A program made the position numbers and the translations under genes. This document shows positions 24,051 to 33,750 of a DNA stretch of 64,000 bases, one piece after another (within the stretch, counting starts at the first letter, position 1; each line of letters starts with the position of its first letter). The DNA is from Ruminococcus flavefaciens 007c (lineage in GTDB: Bacteria > Bacillota > Clostridia > Oscillospirales > Ruminococcaceae), in NCBI RefSeq assembly GCF_000571935.1, contig NZ_ATAX01000035.1, positions 1 to 64,000 on the forward strand, written 5' to 3'. Under the pieces are notes generated by a model. It ran no database searches. It was not told the origin of the DNA and worked only from the letters and a program-made list of their open reading frames with translations.

Positions 24051-26069
24051 ATGTTTAATAAGGATCAGAATGAATTTACAAATCCACAGTTTGAAAATCA
24101 GACGGGGAACGGAGATTACAGCGTTTCAGGTGTTGAGCCTGTTACAGTCAAGAGCAAGGGTAAGAAAGCTGCCTTGATCGGGGGAATCTCAGCAGCCGTT
24201 ATCGCAGGAGGCGGAGTGACTGCTTACGGTGTTTCCGATACCGTAAAGAATCAGGTAAAGCTCCGTACCAATTCACCTGAAAAGTACTACGCATGGGTGA
24301 CCGAAAATAATTCCAAGACCATCGGCGAGACAGTCAGCGAGTACTACAAGAAGGGTATCGACAGGTACGAAAAGGGTACTACCGGCAAGATCAATGTTTC
24401 TTTTGAACCTACAGCAGAGGTAAAGGACGATCTTATCAAGTCTATGTTCGGCGATGATTACGAGGAGTATGCCGACGATGAAACAAAGCAGTTCATTGAT
24501 ATATTCAAGAATAACGACAAGTACGGAATAAATGCGGAATATGCAAGCAGGAAGGGCAAGCTCAGCACAAATATGGGAGTAGCTCTCGGCGGCGACCGCC
24601 TTGCAGGCTTTGAGCTTGCTGCGGATCCCGATGCAATGGATTATTTTGTACGTATTCCCGAACTCAAGGAGCAGTGGCTCGGCATGGAGCTTGGTTCAGC
24701 CGAAGAGCTTCTTGGCACAAGCGAAACCATCAATGCCTATAAGGAGATCATGAAGGATCCCGCTTCCTTCCTTTCACCGGAGGATATCGAGAATGAGATC
24801 AACAGATATGCGGGCGTATGGGCTTCATTTGCAAACGATGTTGAGCTCGAGAAGAAGGAAGAGGTTGACATCTGCGATATCACCGTAAATTATACGGTTG
24901 CTACCATGGATCTCACCGAAAAGGACATCGCAAAGCTCGGAGTCGATATGCTCAAGGAGCTCCGCAACGACAAGGTCGTAAAGAACATCCTTACAGAAAA
25001 GCTTAAGGTTGTTGACGAGGATGAATATGAGGAAGACCTTGACGATGCGATAGACAACATCAATGACAACCTCAAGGACGATTACTACGACGACGAGGAT
25101 GCAGAGATCACTATCGCTACATATATCGACGCAACAGGTACCATCAGGGGTATGAAGTTCTCAGAGGATGATAATTACTTCCTTATGATCGTTGGCAAGG
25201 ACGGCGACAGCATCCGCGGTGAGGTCAAGATGTGTGAGGATAACGAGGATGTTTTCACAGTAAATCTTACAGCTGAAGAGAACGGCAAGAAGTATACAGG
25301 CGATTTAGAGATCACAATTAACGAAAGCTTCTCTTACGATGATGATAATGATGCTACAACTGTTACGGTACTCTTTGAGAATGTAGAGACAGTTGATGAG
25401 GAGAAGGGCTATTTCAACGGCGACTTCACTGTAAATATCCCCAATGTAGATCCTATCGTTATCAAGTGCAATGCCGACAAGGACGGCCAGAACATCACAT
25501 ATGACGCAGTTATCGGCGGAAAGAACTACGGAAAGCTCACAGTGGACTATTCACTGGACTTCAAGGCTGATATCGACATTCCCGACAAGGGCAGCGCTTA
25601 TATGGTGGATATGGAGAAAATGAACGACTTCGAGCTTGAGGACTATGTTACATCAGATGAGTTTAACGGCTTTGTAAAGGGCATTTTCGTAAAGGCAGGC
25701 GTCAGCGAGGAGTCAGCAGGCAAATACTCAGAGGCTCTTACCGATGAGGTATTCGGCGAGTTTGACAATGACTTCGATTTTGATGACGACGACTTTGATT
25801 TCGATGATGAAGACTTCAACTTTGATGACATCGAAGACAACATCAAGAAGCCTTCCGATGATGATACAACAGCATCATCAAAAACAGATGATGACAGGAC
25901 AACTGCTTCAGGAAGCAGCGGATTCTCATTCAGTAATGATGATTTCCAGTTTGATCCCGGTCAGTTCAAGTATGATGATTTCAAGGACTATATGTCCGAG
26001 GAAGACTTCAACAAGATGGTAGAAGAAGCTAAGAAGTACATGGATGAGTACGAAAAGAAGGCTTCGTAA
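24051..26069 (+). CDS. Large acidic membrane-anchored protein of unknown function
   Basis: 672 residues. A short cytoplasmic N-terminus is followed by one membrane helix (residues about 42-62, AALIGGISAAVIAGGGVTAYGV), so the rest is probably outside. The body is rich in Asp, Glu and Lys. Near 560-590 there is an Asp/Phe repeat (FDFDDDDFDFDDEDFNFDD), then a Thr/Ser/Asp linker and another FDF-like acidic part. The repeat could bind calcium or act as a spacer. No named family is recognised. Preceded by AGGAGGGG and a good promoter, followed by a terminator. Confidence 0.7.
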   Translation: MFNKDQNEFTNPQFENQTGNGDYSVSGVEPVTVKSKGKKAALIGGISAAVIAGGGVTAYGVSDTVKNQVKLRTNSPEKYYAWVTENNSKTIGETVSEYYKKGIDRYEKGTTGKINVSFEPTAEVKDDLIKSMFGDDYEEYADDETKQFIDIFKNNDKYGINAEYASRKGKLSTNMGVALGGDRLAGFELAADPDAMDYFVRIPELKEQWLGMELGSAEELLGTSETINAYKEIMKDPASFLSPEDIENEINRYAGVWASFANDVELEKKEEVDICDITVNYTVATMDLTEKDIAKLGVDMLKELRNDKVVKNILTEKLKVVDEDEYEEDLDDAIDNINDNLKDDYYDDEDAEITIATYIDATGTIRGMKFSEDDNYFLMIVGKDGDSIRGEVKMCEDNEDVFTVNLTAEENGKKYTGDLEITINESFSYDDDNDATTVTVLFENVETVDEEKGYFNGDFTVNIPNVDPIVIKCNADKDGQNITYDAVIGGKNYGKLTVDYSLDFKADIDIPDKGSAYMVDMEKMNDFELEDYVTSDEFNGFVKGIFVKAGVSEESAGKYSEALTDEVFGEFDNDFDFDDDDFDFDDEDFNFDDIEDNIKKPSDDDTTASSKTDDDRTTASGSSGFSFSNDDFQFDPGQFKYDDFKDYMSEEDFNKMVEEAKKYMDEYEKKAS

Positions 26070-26080
26070 TAAGGCATAAC

Positions 26081-26115
26081 AAAAGACCTCCGGTTTCCGG
26101 AGGTCTTTTTTATTG
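26081..26115. terminator. Bidirectional terminator
   Basis: AAAAGACCTCCGG (26081-26093) / CCGGAGGTCTTTT (26097-26109), loop TTT, with T on the plus side and A before the stem on the other. Serves the acidic protein gene and coaBC. Confidence 0.92.
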
Positions 26116-26129
26116 TTATAGTGTATTTA

Positions 26130-27323
26130 TTATTCCGACATGGATCTGAGCTTTGAGAGTATAATGTTGGCAGCGTCGAATTTGCTCATTATTTCGAGCT
26201 CCTCATTGCCGTTCCTGGTTATCATGGTTATGATATTGGTATCTGTACCGAAGCCCGAGCCTGCCTTTCTCAGTGAATTTGCGCAGATCATATCGCAGTT
26301 CTTCTTGGTAAGCTTCTTCTGCGAGTTCTCGATAACGTTGTCGGTCTCCATAGAGAAGCCGCAGACCACCTGGCCTTCACGGCGGTTCTCACCGATATAT
26401 TTCAGTATATCCGTTGTACGCTTCAGCGGGATACTCATATCTCCGTCGGCCTTCTTGATCTTGCTGTCCGCAACAGTTACGGGAGTATAATCTGCCACTG
26501 CGGCAGCCTTTATGACTATGTCCGTGCTGTCAAGGCGTTCCTTTACGGCGTTGAACATATCCTCTGCGGACTGTACCTTTACCACATTCACGAACATAGG
26601 CGGCTCAACGTCGGTATGAGCAGCGACCACTGTGACCTCGGCGCCTCTGAGCATTGCGGCTCTTGCCAGTGCGAAGCCCATTTTTCCGCTGGAGTGGTTG
26701 GATATGAAGCGGACAGGGTCAATGCTTTCGCGGGTAGCTCCTGCGGTAACGAGGATCCTTTTGCCTGCAAGGTCCTTCTCGAAGGCTGCCTCGCGGACAA
26801 TGTACTCAAGGAGAGTCTCCTCATCGGGGAGCTTTCCGTCGCCGATGTCGCGGTTTGCAAGCATACCGCGGACCGGCTCAACTATCTCGTAGCCGAATTT
26901 CTTCAGCTTTTCGATATTGTCCTGCACTATGGGATTATGGAACATATTATGGTTCATGGCAGGAGCGATTATTTTTTTGCAGGTACAGGCCATGACAGTG
27001 GTAGTGAGCATATCGTCGGCGATGCCGTTGGCGATCTTGCCTATAACGTTGGCCGAAGCAGGAGCTATCATGACTACATCTGCCTTCTTTGCAATGGATA
27101 CGTGCTCCACACAGTACTCAAAGTTCCTGTCAAAGGTATCTATGAGGCACTTGTGCTGTGTGAGAGTCTCAAAGGTAAGGGGCTGAACGAAGTTGAGCGA
27201 ATTGGGAGTCATCGCAACGTGTACCTCAGCGCCCAGCTTTGTGAGCATACGTGCAAGGTTGCAGGTCTTGTATATGGCTATGGAGCTTGTTACTCCCAGT
27301 AAAACAGTTTTTCCTGTAAGCAT
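26130..27323 (-). CDS. coaBC: Bifunctional phosphopantothenoylcysteine decarboxylase/phosphopantothenate-cysteine ligase CoaBC
   Basis: 397 residues from MLTGKTVLLGVTSSIAIYK. The N-terminal CoaC flavin part shows VTSSIAIYK, the substrate-clamp PAMNHNM and VMIAPASANVIGKIANGIADDMLTT; the C-terminal CoaB part shows GATRESIDPVRFISNHSSGKMGFALA and AAVADYTPV. Catalyses two steps of coenzyme A synthesis. TGAGGTG lies 6 bases before the ATG at 27323; the frame stays open upstream into the dehydrogenase gene, whose stop is at 27334. These two genes form an operon. Confidence 0.95.
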   Translation of the reverse strand: MLTGKTVLLGVTSSIAIYKTCNLARMLTKLGAEVHVAMTPNSLNFVQPLTFETLTQHKCLIDTFDRNFEYCVEHVSIAKKADVVMIAPASANVIGKIANGIADDMLTTTVMACTCKKIIAPAMNHNMFHNPIVQDNIEKLKKFGYEIVEPVRGMLANRDIGDGKLPDEETLLEYIVREAAFEKDLAGKRILVTAGATRESIDPVRFISNHSSGKMGFALARAAMLRGAEVTVVAAHTDVEPPMFVNVVKVQSAEDMFNAVKERLDSTDIVIKAAAVADYTPVTVADSKIKKADGDMSIPLKRTTDILKYIGENRREGQVVCGFSMETDNVIENSQKKLTKKNCDMICANSLRKAGSGFGTDTNIITMITRNGNEELEIMSKFDAANIILSKLRSMSE

Positions 27324-27333
27324 TGTATTCACC

Positions 27334-28314
27334 TCAGATATGGAGTTCGTTGGGACAGTCCTCACCGTTGTGGCAGGCAAGGATGTTGTTAACAGTAGTT
27401 TCCGCGATATTTGCCAGAGCTTCTTCTGTCAGGAAGGCCTGATGTGAGGTAACGATGACATTAGGCATGGATATGAGTCTTGCCAGGGTATCGTCGGCGA
27501 TGATATGTCCCGAGAAGTCCTGGAAGAAAACGTCGGCCTCCTCCTCATATACATCGAGGCAGGCAGCGCCTATCTTACGCGCCTTTATACCTTCAAGGAG
27601 AGCCTCTGCGTCAATGAGAGCGCCTCTTGAGGTATTGATGATTACCACTCCTTTTTTCAGCTTGTCTACCGAGTTTTCGTCGATCATATGGTAAGTCTCG
27701 TCGGTAAGGGGACAGTGGAATGAGATAATGTCACTGCGGCTGAAGAGCTCGTCCAGTTCAACGTATTCTATTCCGCTGTCCTTTGCGGGAAACTTGTCGT
27801 AGGCAATGACGTTCATGCCGAAGCCGCGGCATATATTTATGAATATGCATCCGATCTTACCTGTACCCACAACGCCTACTGTCTTTCCGTGAAGGTCGAA
27901 GCCTGTGAGGCCGTTCAGCGAGAAGTTATGGTCTCTTGTTCGGATATAGGCTTTATGGACGCGGCGTATGGAGGTGAGGAGCAGAGCCATGGCGTGTTCC
28001 GCAACAGCATACGGAGAGTAGGCGGGAACGCTTACGACTCTGAGCTTGTCCTTGGCATACTGTATATCCACGTTGTTATAGCCGGCACATCTGAGAGCGA
28101 GGGTTTTTACGCCCAGTGCCGAGAGTCTGTCGATGACGGCGGCGTTCACCGTATCGTTTACGAAAACGCAGACAGCCTCGCAGCCCTTTGCAAGTGCAGT
28201 GGTATCCTCATTGAGCTTGGTCTCGTAGAACTTGAAGGTAATGTTCTTTTCTTTGCCCAGCTTTTCAAAAGCAGGAGTATCGTAAGACTTTGTGTCGAAA
28301 AAAGCGACTTTCAT
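27334..28314 (-). CDS. ldhA: D-lactate dehydrogenase (2-hydroxyacid dehydrogenase)
   Basis: About 326 residues. NAD site GKTVGVVGTGKIG, then the catalytic Arg in INTSRGALID, Glu in LDVYEEEADVF and His in VTSHQAFLTEEAL. The DVYEEE and SHQAF context matches the fermentative D-LDH group that reduces pyruvate to D-lactate. AAAGGTGG allows two adjacent ATG codons; 28314 has the better spacing over 28317. Upstream of coaBC with a 10-base gap. Confidence 0.88.
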   Translation of the reverse strand: MKVAFFDTKSYDTPAFEKLGKEKNITFKFYETKLNEDTTALAKGCEAVCVFVNDTVNAAVIDRLSALGVKTLALRCAGYNNVDIQYAKDKLRVVSVPAYSPYAVAEHAMALLLTSIRRVHKAYIRTRDHNFSLNGLTGFDLHGKTVGVVGTGKIGCIFINICRGFGMNVIAYDKFPAKDSGIEYVELDELFSRSDIISFHCPLTDETYHMIDENSVDKLKKGVVIINTSRGALIDAEALLEGIKARKIGAACLDVYEEEADVFFQDFSGHIIADDTLARLISMPNVIVTSHQAFLTEEALANIAETTVNNILACHNGEDCPNELHI

Positions 28315-28359
28315 CATAATCCACCTTTCTTTGAAAGATCTCGGGTTGATTTAAATACG

Positions 28360-28386
28360 AGGCTCTAAGAAAAGATCTTAGAGCCT
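28360..28386. terminator. Stem-loop between hydrolase and dehydrogenase genes
   Basis: AGGCTCTAAGA (28360-28370) / TCTTAGAGCCT (28376-28386), an 11-bp stem with no long T run; likely the end of the minus-strand hydrolase transcript, but weak. Confidence 0.5.
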
Positions 28387-28457
28387 GATGATCGGTCTTG
28401 ATTTTGTCGGACAGCCTGTCCGTGTCATAGTATGCGCGGTAAGTACATCAAATATAC

Positions 28458-28976
28458 TCAGACTATGGTTGCAAAGATACCTGCCAGAGAAGCGATATAT
28501 GTCTTCTGGACGGTTTCCGCTGGGATGATCTCGCCGTTTATTTCGAGATCCATGGTAGCGCAGGCGTCGGCAACGAGAGTAACGTCGTAGCCGTGATCCA
28601 TTGCTGCGCGGACAGTGGTATCAACGCACATATGAGTCATCATACCGCATACGATCAGCTTTTCAACGCCTAAGTTGCGGAGACAGTCGTTGAGCTCCGT
28701 ACCGAGGAAGCTGTTGGGGCAGTACTTATTGATAACGATGTCGTCGGGCAGGGGCTTGATACGGTCTGATATCTCGCAGCCGTAGGTGCCCTCGTTAAAG
28801 AAAGATTCGTCATCGGGGTTGATGTGTCTGATGTATATGATGTGGCGGCCGAGCTTTCGGCTTTCGCTGATAAGCTCAGCGATGCGGGCTTCGGCTGCTC
28901 TGGGGTTATGGAGCTCGCAGGCTCCGCCCTCGAAGTAGTCATTTTGTACGTCGATGATGATCAAAGCTTCTTTCAT
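28458..28976 (-). CDS. Isochorismatase-like cysteine hydrolase
   Basis: 172 residues from MKEALIIIDVQNDYFEGG. Catalytic triad seen as Asp in DVQNDY, Lys in VINKYCPNSFLGTEL and Cys in VCGMMTHMCVDTTVRAA. The family hydrolyses amide or ether bonds such as nicotinamide or isochorismate; the substrate is not clear here. Start: AGGGAG lies 8 bases before 28976, but only two before the ATG at 28982. It faces the same way as ldhA-coaBC but 140 bases separate them. Confidence 0.85.
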   Translation of the reverse strand: MKEALIIIDVQNDYFEGGACELHNPRAAEARIAELISESRKLGRHIIYIRHINPDDESFFNEGTYGCEISDRIKPLPDDIVINKYCPNSFLGTELNDCLRNLGVEKLIVCGMMTHMCVDTTVRAAMDHGYDVTLVADACATMDLEINGEIIPAETVQKTYIASLAGIFATIV

Positions 28977-29220
28977 AAACATATCTCCCTAATTGCAGTT
29001 TGACGGAGAGCATGATATGCATTGTTATGCCGTTCCCCCCTGCTTTGTAAAAGCCTGCGGCACAACATTGGTCATGATCTCCTGAAATGTTTTTTATTTA
29101 GTATACCACATCGCGGCGGCTCTGTCAATCAATTGCGCAGTGGTAATAGTAACGAAAAAAGTCTTATCAGAGCCTGAAAAAATGTAATGTCCCCCACAGA
29201 AAGCTGTTTTACGGTGAGTA
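28977..29220. other. Intergenic region, no gene seen
   Basis: Between the divergent hydrolase and CotH genes. AT-rich, with no open frame, repeat or strong stem; the CotH promoter begins at 29221. Confidence 0.6.
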
Positions 29221-29249
29221 TTGACTTGCTTTTGCGACTATGCTAAAAT
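29221..29249 (+). promoter_or_regulatory. Promoter of the CotH-kinase gene
   Basis: TTGACT (29221-29226), 17-base spacer, TAAAAT (29244-29249). Confidence 0.78.
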
Positions 29250-29299
29250 AATTATGTATTCTTATTTATATACAATGATCGGATAACAGGAGTTGCCTT

Positions 29300-31072
29300 A
29301 TGAAGCACAGAAAGAATAGATTTACCGCTCTTGGTCTGACGGTCCTTTCGCTCTGCACAGCGGGAGCCTGCCTGACCTCATGTGCGGAAAAGCCCGTGAA
29401 AAGCAGTGTGTCGGCGCCGATAATAGCCGCGGAAGCCGATGAGAGCATAAAGGCTCCCGTATTTTCGGCAGAAAGCGGTTTTTATGACAATGACCTTGAG
29501 CTGACCATCACCGCAGGCAAGGGCATGACAATATACTATACCCTTGACGGTTCTGATCCCGTTTCGTCGGGAACGAAGTATGAGGGAGCTGTCAGTCTCA
29601 GCGACAGAAGCTCCGAGCCTGATATTCTCAGCGCGAATACGGACGTTGCTGTGCAGGCGAATCCCCCGGGGACTCCCGTGGACAAGGCGGTTGTGGTACG
29701 CGCGGCAGCTGTGGATAGTAAAGGTGCCCACAGTCCCATAGCTGTGGGAACTTACTTTATAGGCTTCAACAGGAAAAAGGCCTATTACAGGGATACCAGG
29801 ATAATCTCCCTGACAGTTGACGAAGCCGATCTTTTTGACTATGACAGAGGCATATTCGTGCTGGGCAGCACATATGACAAGTGGAAAAACAGTGATGAAT
29901 ACGACTATGCGACTCCCGAGTGGTCAATACCCGCAAACTACACCATGCGCGGCAGAGATTGGGAAAGAGAAGCGGCTATGCAGATATTCGAGGGCGGCAG
30001 CCTGAAGCTCACACAGAATGTGGGCATCAGAGTACACGGCGGAGCCACACGTTCATATGCTCAGAAGAGCATGAATGTCTACGCAAGGACAGTTTACGGT
30101 GCTCCCAAGCTGGAATACGACCTCTTCTCGGGAAGAGTAAGGAACGATACGGACAAGCTCCCTGTAACTGAATTTGACAGCTTTATACTGAGAAACGGTG
30201 GAAATGACGCATTTTTCACACGCTTCCGCGACAAGCTGGCTCAGGAGCTTGTCGCTGACCGTGATTTCCTGAAACAGGGCATGGAGCCCTGCATAGTATT
30301 CATCAACGGCGAATTCTGGGGACATTACGAGATAACGGAAAAGACCGACGCGGCCTGTATAAAGGAGCACTTCGGAGTACCAAAGAAGAATGTATGTATA
30401 ATAAAGAAGGAGGCTCTCGACGAGGGCACGGAAGAGGGCTTTGCGGAGTTTCAGGAGCTCAGGGACTGGATAAGGAGCACCGACTTTTCCAACGGGAAAG
30501 CCTATGAGGAGCTCTGCTCAAAGGTGGATATGAAGGGCTTCATGGAGTACGTGAGCGCCGAGATCTATATCAACAATTCCAACTGGGGCAAAAGCAATAT
30601 GGCTGTATGGAAGGCTATGGAGCCTGATGCCGCATTGCCTTATGCAGACGGCAGGTGGCGCTTCATAATGTACGATGCTGATTACAGCTCCGGAATATAC
30701 GGCGAGGTTCTGCCGGAAGACGACTCCTTCGGTGCTCTTATGGACAGTGACTGCTTCCTTGCCGACCTTTTCAACGGAGCACTGAAAAACGAGGACTTTC
30801 GTCAGCAGTTCCGCAGCACATTCAGGGAGATGGCTGAGAAGGATTTCGGCAGCAAGCGCGTAGACAGCAGGATAGACGAGCTTTCTGACGAGTACAGGTA
30901 TATGACCGTCGATACCTTCGAACGCTTCTGGAGCAGCTGGACAGCCGATGCGGAATGGATCTATAACGAAGAGGTGGAGCGCCTCAGGAGCTTTTATGAT
31001 AAACGTTATGACAGTATCATGAAGTATCTTGACCTGCATATCCCTGCTTCTGAAAAAAAGGATACAGAGTAA
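29300..31072 (+). CDS. CotH-kinase family lipoprotein with chitobiase-like domain
   Basis: 590 residues. Lipoprotein signal with lipobox LTSC (about residue 28). A beta-sandwich chitobiase C-terminal-like domain follows (APVFSAESGFYDNDLELTITAGKGMTIYYTLDGSDP), then the CotH kinase-like domain with VGIRVHGGATRSYAQKSMNVYAR, FILRNGGND, FINGEFWGHYEITEKTD and YDADYS. Some CotH proteins phosphorylate Ser/Thr of coat proteins; in ruminococci CotH modules occur in surface and cellulosomal proteins. It would face the outside. GGAG precedes the ATG. Confidence 0.88.
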   Translation: MKHRKNRFTALGLTVLSLCTAGACLTSCAEKPVKSSVSAPIIAAEADESIKAPVFSAESGFYDNDLELTITAGKGMTIYYTLDGSDPVSSGTKYEGAVSLSDRSSEPDILSANTDVAVQANPPGTPVDKAVVVRAAAVDSKGAHSPIAVGTYFIGFNRKKAYYRDTRIISLTVDEADLFDYDRGIFVLGSTYDKWKNSDEYDYATPEWSIPANYTMRGRDWEREAAMQIFEGGSLKLTQNVGIRVHGGATRSYAQKSMNVYARTVYGAPKLEYDLFSGRVRNDTDKLPVTEFDSFILRNGGNDAFFTRFRDKLAQELVADRDFLKQGMEPCIVFINGEFWGHYEITEKTDAACIKEHFGVPKKNVCIIKKEALDEGTEEGFAEFQELRDWIRSTDFSNGKAYEELCSKVDMKGFMEYVSAEIYINNSNWGKSNMAVWKAMEPDAALPYADGRWRFIMYDADYSSGIYGEVLPEDDSFGALMDSDCFLADLFNGALKNEDFRQQFRSTFREMAEKDFGSKRVDSRIDELSDEYRYMTVDTFERFWSSWTADAEWIYNEEVERLRSFYDKRYDSIMKYLDLHIPASEKKDTE

Positions 31073-31077
31073 AGACT

Positions 31078-31110
31078 AAGGGAGGCACCATGAAAAGGTG
31101 CCTCCCTTTA
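31078..31110. terminator. Bidirectional terminator
   Basis: AAGGGAGGCACC (31078-31089) / GGTGCCTCCCTT (31097-31108) followed by TTATATA. Confidence 0.85.
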
Positions 31111-31130
31111 TATATCTGCTGCAAAAAAGC

Positions 31131-32042
31131 TTATTTAACAGTAGTGATATCGCTGCCGAACCACTTTGTTGAGATCTCGCCCAGCTTTCCGTCAGCCTTC
31201 ATTTCGCTGAGCTGCTTCTGTACCTCGTCGCGGAGAGCCTGATCGTTCTTTCTGAATCCGATAGCGTACTCCTCAGCCTCGAGACTGCCGTCAAGGATAA
31301 CGTAATCCTTGTTATTGGCGGTGATGAGGTAGTTTGCAACTACTGAATCGAGGAAAACAGCATCAGAGAAGCCGAGCTCCATCTGGTTGAGAGCAGTTAT
31401 GTTGTCTTCGAGAGGAGATTCTGTTATATCTGCAAAGAGATCAGCGCCTTCGAGTATCTCCTGAGCAGTTGAACCTGTCTGAACGCCGATGGTCTTGCCC
31501 TTGAGGTCGTCCATTGACTTTATGTCGCTGTCTGAGGGGACAACGAAGATCATCTCGTTCTTCATATATGGCTCGGAGAGGTTCATAGCCTCAGCCCTTG
31601 CCGGATTGATCGACATACCGTTCCAGATGCAGTCGATCTTGCCTACATTGAGATCCTGTTCCTTTGTATCCCAGTTTATGGGCTGTTTGACCAGTTCGAT
31701 GCCCATTCTGTCGCATACCTCCTGAGCAACGTCGATATCAAAGCCGATTATCTCGTTGCTGTCGTCGGTAAAGCCCATGGGAGGGAAGCTTGCGTCAAGA
31801 CCGAGGACCAGCTTCTTGTCGCTCAGTACCTTCTGGAGTGACTCGTCATCGCCTGCTGTAGCAGCGGCGGTCTCCTCGGGAGCCTCGGTTGTATCTGCCT
31901 CGGACGCAGCCTCTGTTGCAGGCTTATCAGCCTTTGAGGTGGAGTCCGCAGCCTTGTTTGGGTCGGAGCAGCCTGCCATTACAGCAGCCATGGAAACAGC
32001 AGCGATACCTGCCAGGATTCTTCCGAACATATTCTTTTTCAT
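31131..32042 (-). CDS. Amino acid ABC transporter substrate-binding lipoprotein
   Basis: 303 residues from MKKNMFGRILAGIAAVSMAAVMAGC, a lipoprotein signal. A Thr/Ala/Glu linker is followed by the type-II binding fold: LVLGLDASFPPMGFTDDSNEIIGFDIDVAQEVC, the mid-domain IGVQTGSTAQEIL and a C-terminal ISTKWFGSDIT. It should capture polar amino acids. No permease or ATPase gene lies near, so it works with a transporter elsewhere. GAGGA lies 8 bases before the ATG; GTG at 32057 is a less likely start. Confidence 0.9.
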   Translation of the reverse strand: MKKNMFGRILAGIAAVSMAAVMAGCSDPNKAADSTSKADKPATEAASEADTTEAPEETAAATAGDDESLQKVLSDKKLVLGLDASFPPMGFTDDSNEIIGFDIDVAQEVCDRMGIELVKQPINWDTKEQDLNVGKIDCIWNGMSINPARAEAMNLSEPYMKNEMIFVVPSDSDIKSMDDLKGKTIGVQTGSTAQEILEGADLFADITESPLEDNITALNQMELGFSDAVFLDSVVANYLITANNKDYVILDGSLEAEEYAIGFRKNDQALRDEVQKQLSEMKADGKLGEISTKWFGSDITTVK

Positions 32043-32273
32043 TGATTTTTTCCTCACTTTCGTTGATTACAATGATGATACACATATAATAGCACATTTC
32101 GGTATCGGTGTAAAGTCTGTGACGGAATATTTCGGAACATCATATAAATAATCTGCCCGCAGGCGGAGTAAATTGGCTCTTTTTCGGAAACGACCGCTGA
32201 AATAGCCGAGGCATGGCAGCAGTCAGCACGGTAGTATTACAGTTTGGCACGCTTGTCAATATTTTTGAAAAAT

Positions 32274-33434
32274 TTATTTCAGGAACAGATCCTTCTGCTG
32301 AGAGATGACTCCCTCCAGCTCATATGTGACCGTAAGAGTGAGGATGTCATCGTCAGCGCGGGAGCTTATATTGCGGCTCAGCATGACAGTATCATCGGAC
32401 AGGAAGTTCTTCTCATAGATGAATATGCGCTCCATGAGCCTTTGTCTCAGCTCCTCCTCGGAGAATACCATCTCTGCGGGAGCAGTCTCCATGAGCTTCT
32501 TTTTTCTTATGCCCAGAGGCAGCTCCTTCCCGAATAACCGCAGCTTTTTCTCGGATATTTCGGCAGAGCTGCTCCTGAAACGGTCTTTTCCGAAGGAAAT
32601 TGGTATGTCGAGACTGAACAGACGCAGAGTGCGCTGAGTATGCTTTTTGCCCGTGGGAGTGTATTCCTCCCTGCGGAAGGGAGCGGAAAAGCTGACAGTA
32701 TCGGTGTATTTTCCGCGTACCTCACCCATGGCGTGATAAATATAGGTCCTGCCTTTCTGATCCTCAGCCACGCCGCTGATAAGCAGAGTGCCTTCAGGGA
32801 CGTATTCTCCCACAGTATGCATGAGATGGCCGCGGCGGACCTTCAGGTCTGTTATCTTGGCATCACGGGCGGCAATAATATTGCAGGGGACACGTTCGGG
32901 CTTTATTTCCGGGACGGGCTCGGCTTCACGCACCTGCACCACAAGCCTGCTGCCGGTATGTCTTATACCTGCCCATGCTATCTCGTCCATCATCATGCAG
33001 AGCCTGTTTTCCGAGCGGTGGGGATCAATGCTGAATACAGGAGTACCTGTTTTTATATCCAGTTCCGATAGGGCGGCGAGTATCTTTTCGTCGCTTACGG
33101 ATGAATTTCCCTGTATATCAATGGTGACCACCGTTCTGGAAAAGTACAGCACCGCCGCGGCAGCTGCCGCAGCTCCTGCCAGAAGTCCGATGCGTCTGCG
33201 CAGCAGTCGGAGGCGTAAGAAAAGAGAGCGGTATTCTGCGGTTTTCAGTGTTATACCGCAGCTTTCCGCGGTGCTTTGCAGCCTTTTCATATCACTTTTC
33301 GGGACATCGGCATAGAATGTATTGTTCCTGCAATACTGTCCGCGGCATTCAATACCTTCCTCGTGCAGCATATTTATGAACCTGTACAGGTCATTCCCCC
33401 GTGCGTTTATCCTCACGCAGCTTCTTATCTTCAT
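32274..33434 (-). CDS. yqfD: Sporulation protein YqfD
   Basis: 386 residues. N-terminal soluble part (MKIRSCVRINARGNDLYRFINMLHEEGIECRGQ), one membrane helix near residues 84-99, then a long extracytoplasmic region with EAEPVPEIKPERVPCNIIAARDAKI typical of YqfD/SpoIV family. Family role: mother-cell protein expressed during sporulation; function poorly known. It overlaps yqfC by 44 bases, as the pair is always adjacent in spore formers. Confidence 0.88.
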   Translation of the reverse strand: MKIRSCVRINARGNDLYRFINMLHEEGIECRGQYCRNNTFYADVPKSDMKRLQSTAESCGITLKTAEYRSLFLRLRLLRRRIGLLAGAAAAAAAVLYFSRTVVTIDIQGNSSVSDEKILAALSELDIKTGTPVFSIDPHRSENRLCMMMDEIAWAGIRHTGSRLVVQVREAEPVPEIKPERVPCNIIAARDAKITDLKVRRGHLMHTVGEYVPEGTLLISGVAEDQKGRTYIYHAMGEVRGKYTDTVSFSAPFRREEYTPTGKKHTQRTLRLFSLDIPISFGKDRFRSSSAEISEKKLRLFGKELPLGIRKKKLMETAPAEMVFSEEELRQRLMERIFIYEKNFLSDDTVMLSRNISSRADDDILTLTVTYELEGVISQQKDLFLK

Positions 33435-33693
33435 ATACAGTCCTCCTTTCTGTGAAGCTCATCTGCTTTATGCAGCCTCTTATGACCAGTCCGCCTGTGC
33501 GGAAATCATAGGCGCGGAGGCCGCTGCCGTGTATATCAACGTAAAGGCCGCCTGAGATCAGTCTCATGTAGACCTCGCTGCATTCCTCGATACGCCGGCA
33601 GCTGTCGATGATGAGCTCCCTGTTGCCCGAGATATGTATGCCTGTATCTAGACAAAGCTTTTCTTTGCCGAGCTCTGAGAGCCATTCAAACAT
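33391..33693 (-). CDS. yqfC: Sporulation protein YqfC (YabP/YqfC family)
   Basis: 100 residues from MFEWLSELGKEKLCLDTGIHISGNRELIIDSCRRI. The family pattern of short beta strands with SGGLYVDIHGSGLRAYDFRTGGLVIRGCI is clear. GGGAGTGAG lies 8 bases before the ATG at 33693; a TTG at 33726 would extend it but lacks a good site. First gene of a yqfC-yqfD operon. Its presence supports at least ancestral spore formation. Confidence 0.85.
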   Translation of the reverse strand: MFEWLSELGKEKLCLDTGIHISGNRELIIDSCRRIEECSEVYMRLISGGLYVDIHGSGLRAYDFRTGGLVIRGCIKQMSFTERRTVYEDKKLREDKRTGE

Positions 33694-33750
33694 AAGTCTC
33701 ACTCCCGTATATTTTTTCACTTCCAATAATATGATTTATGGGGTGATGAT

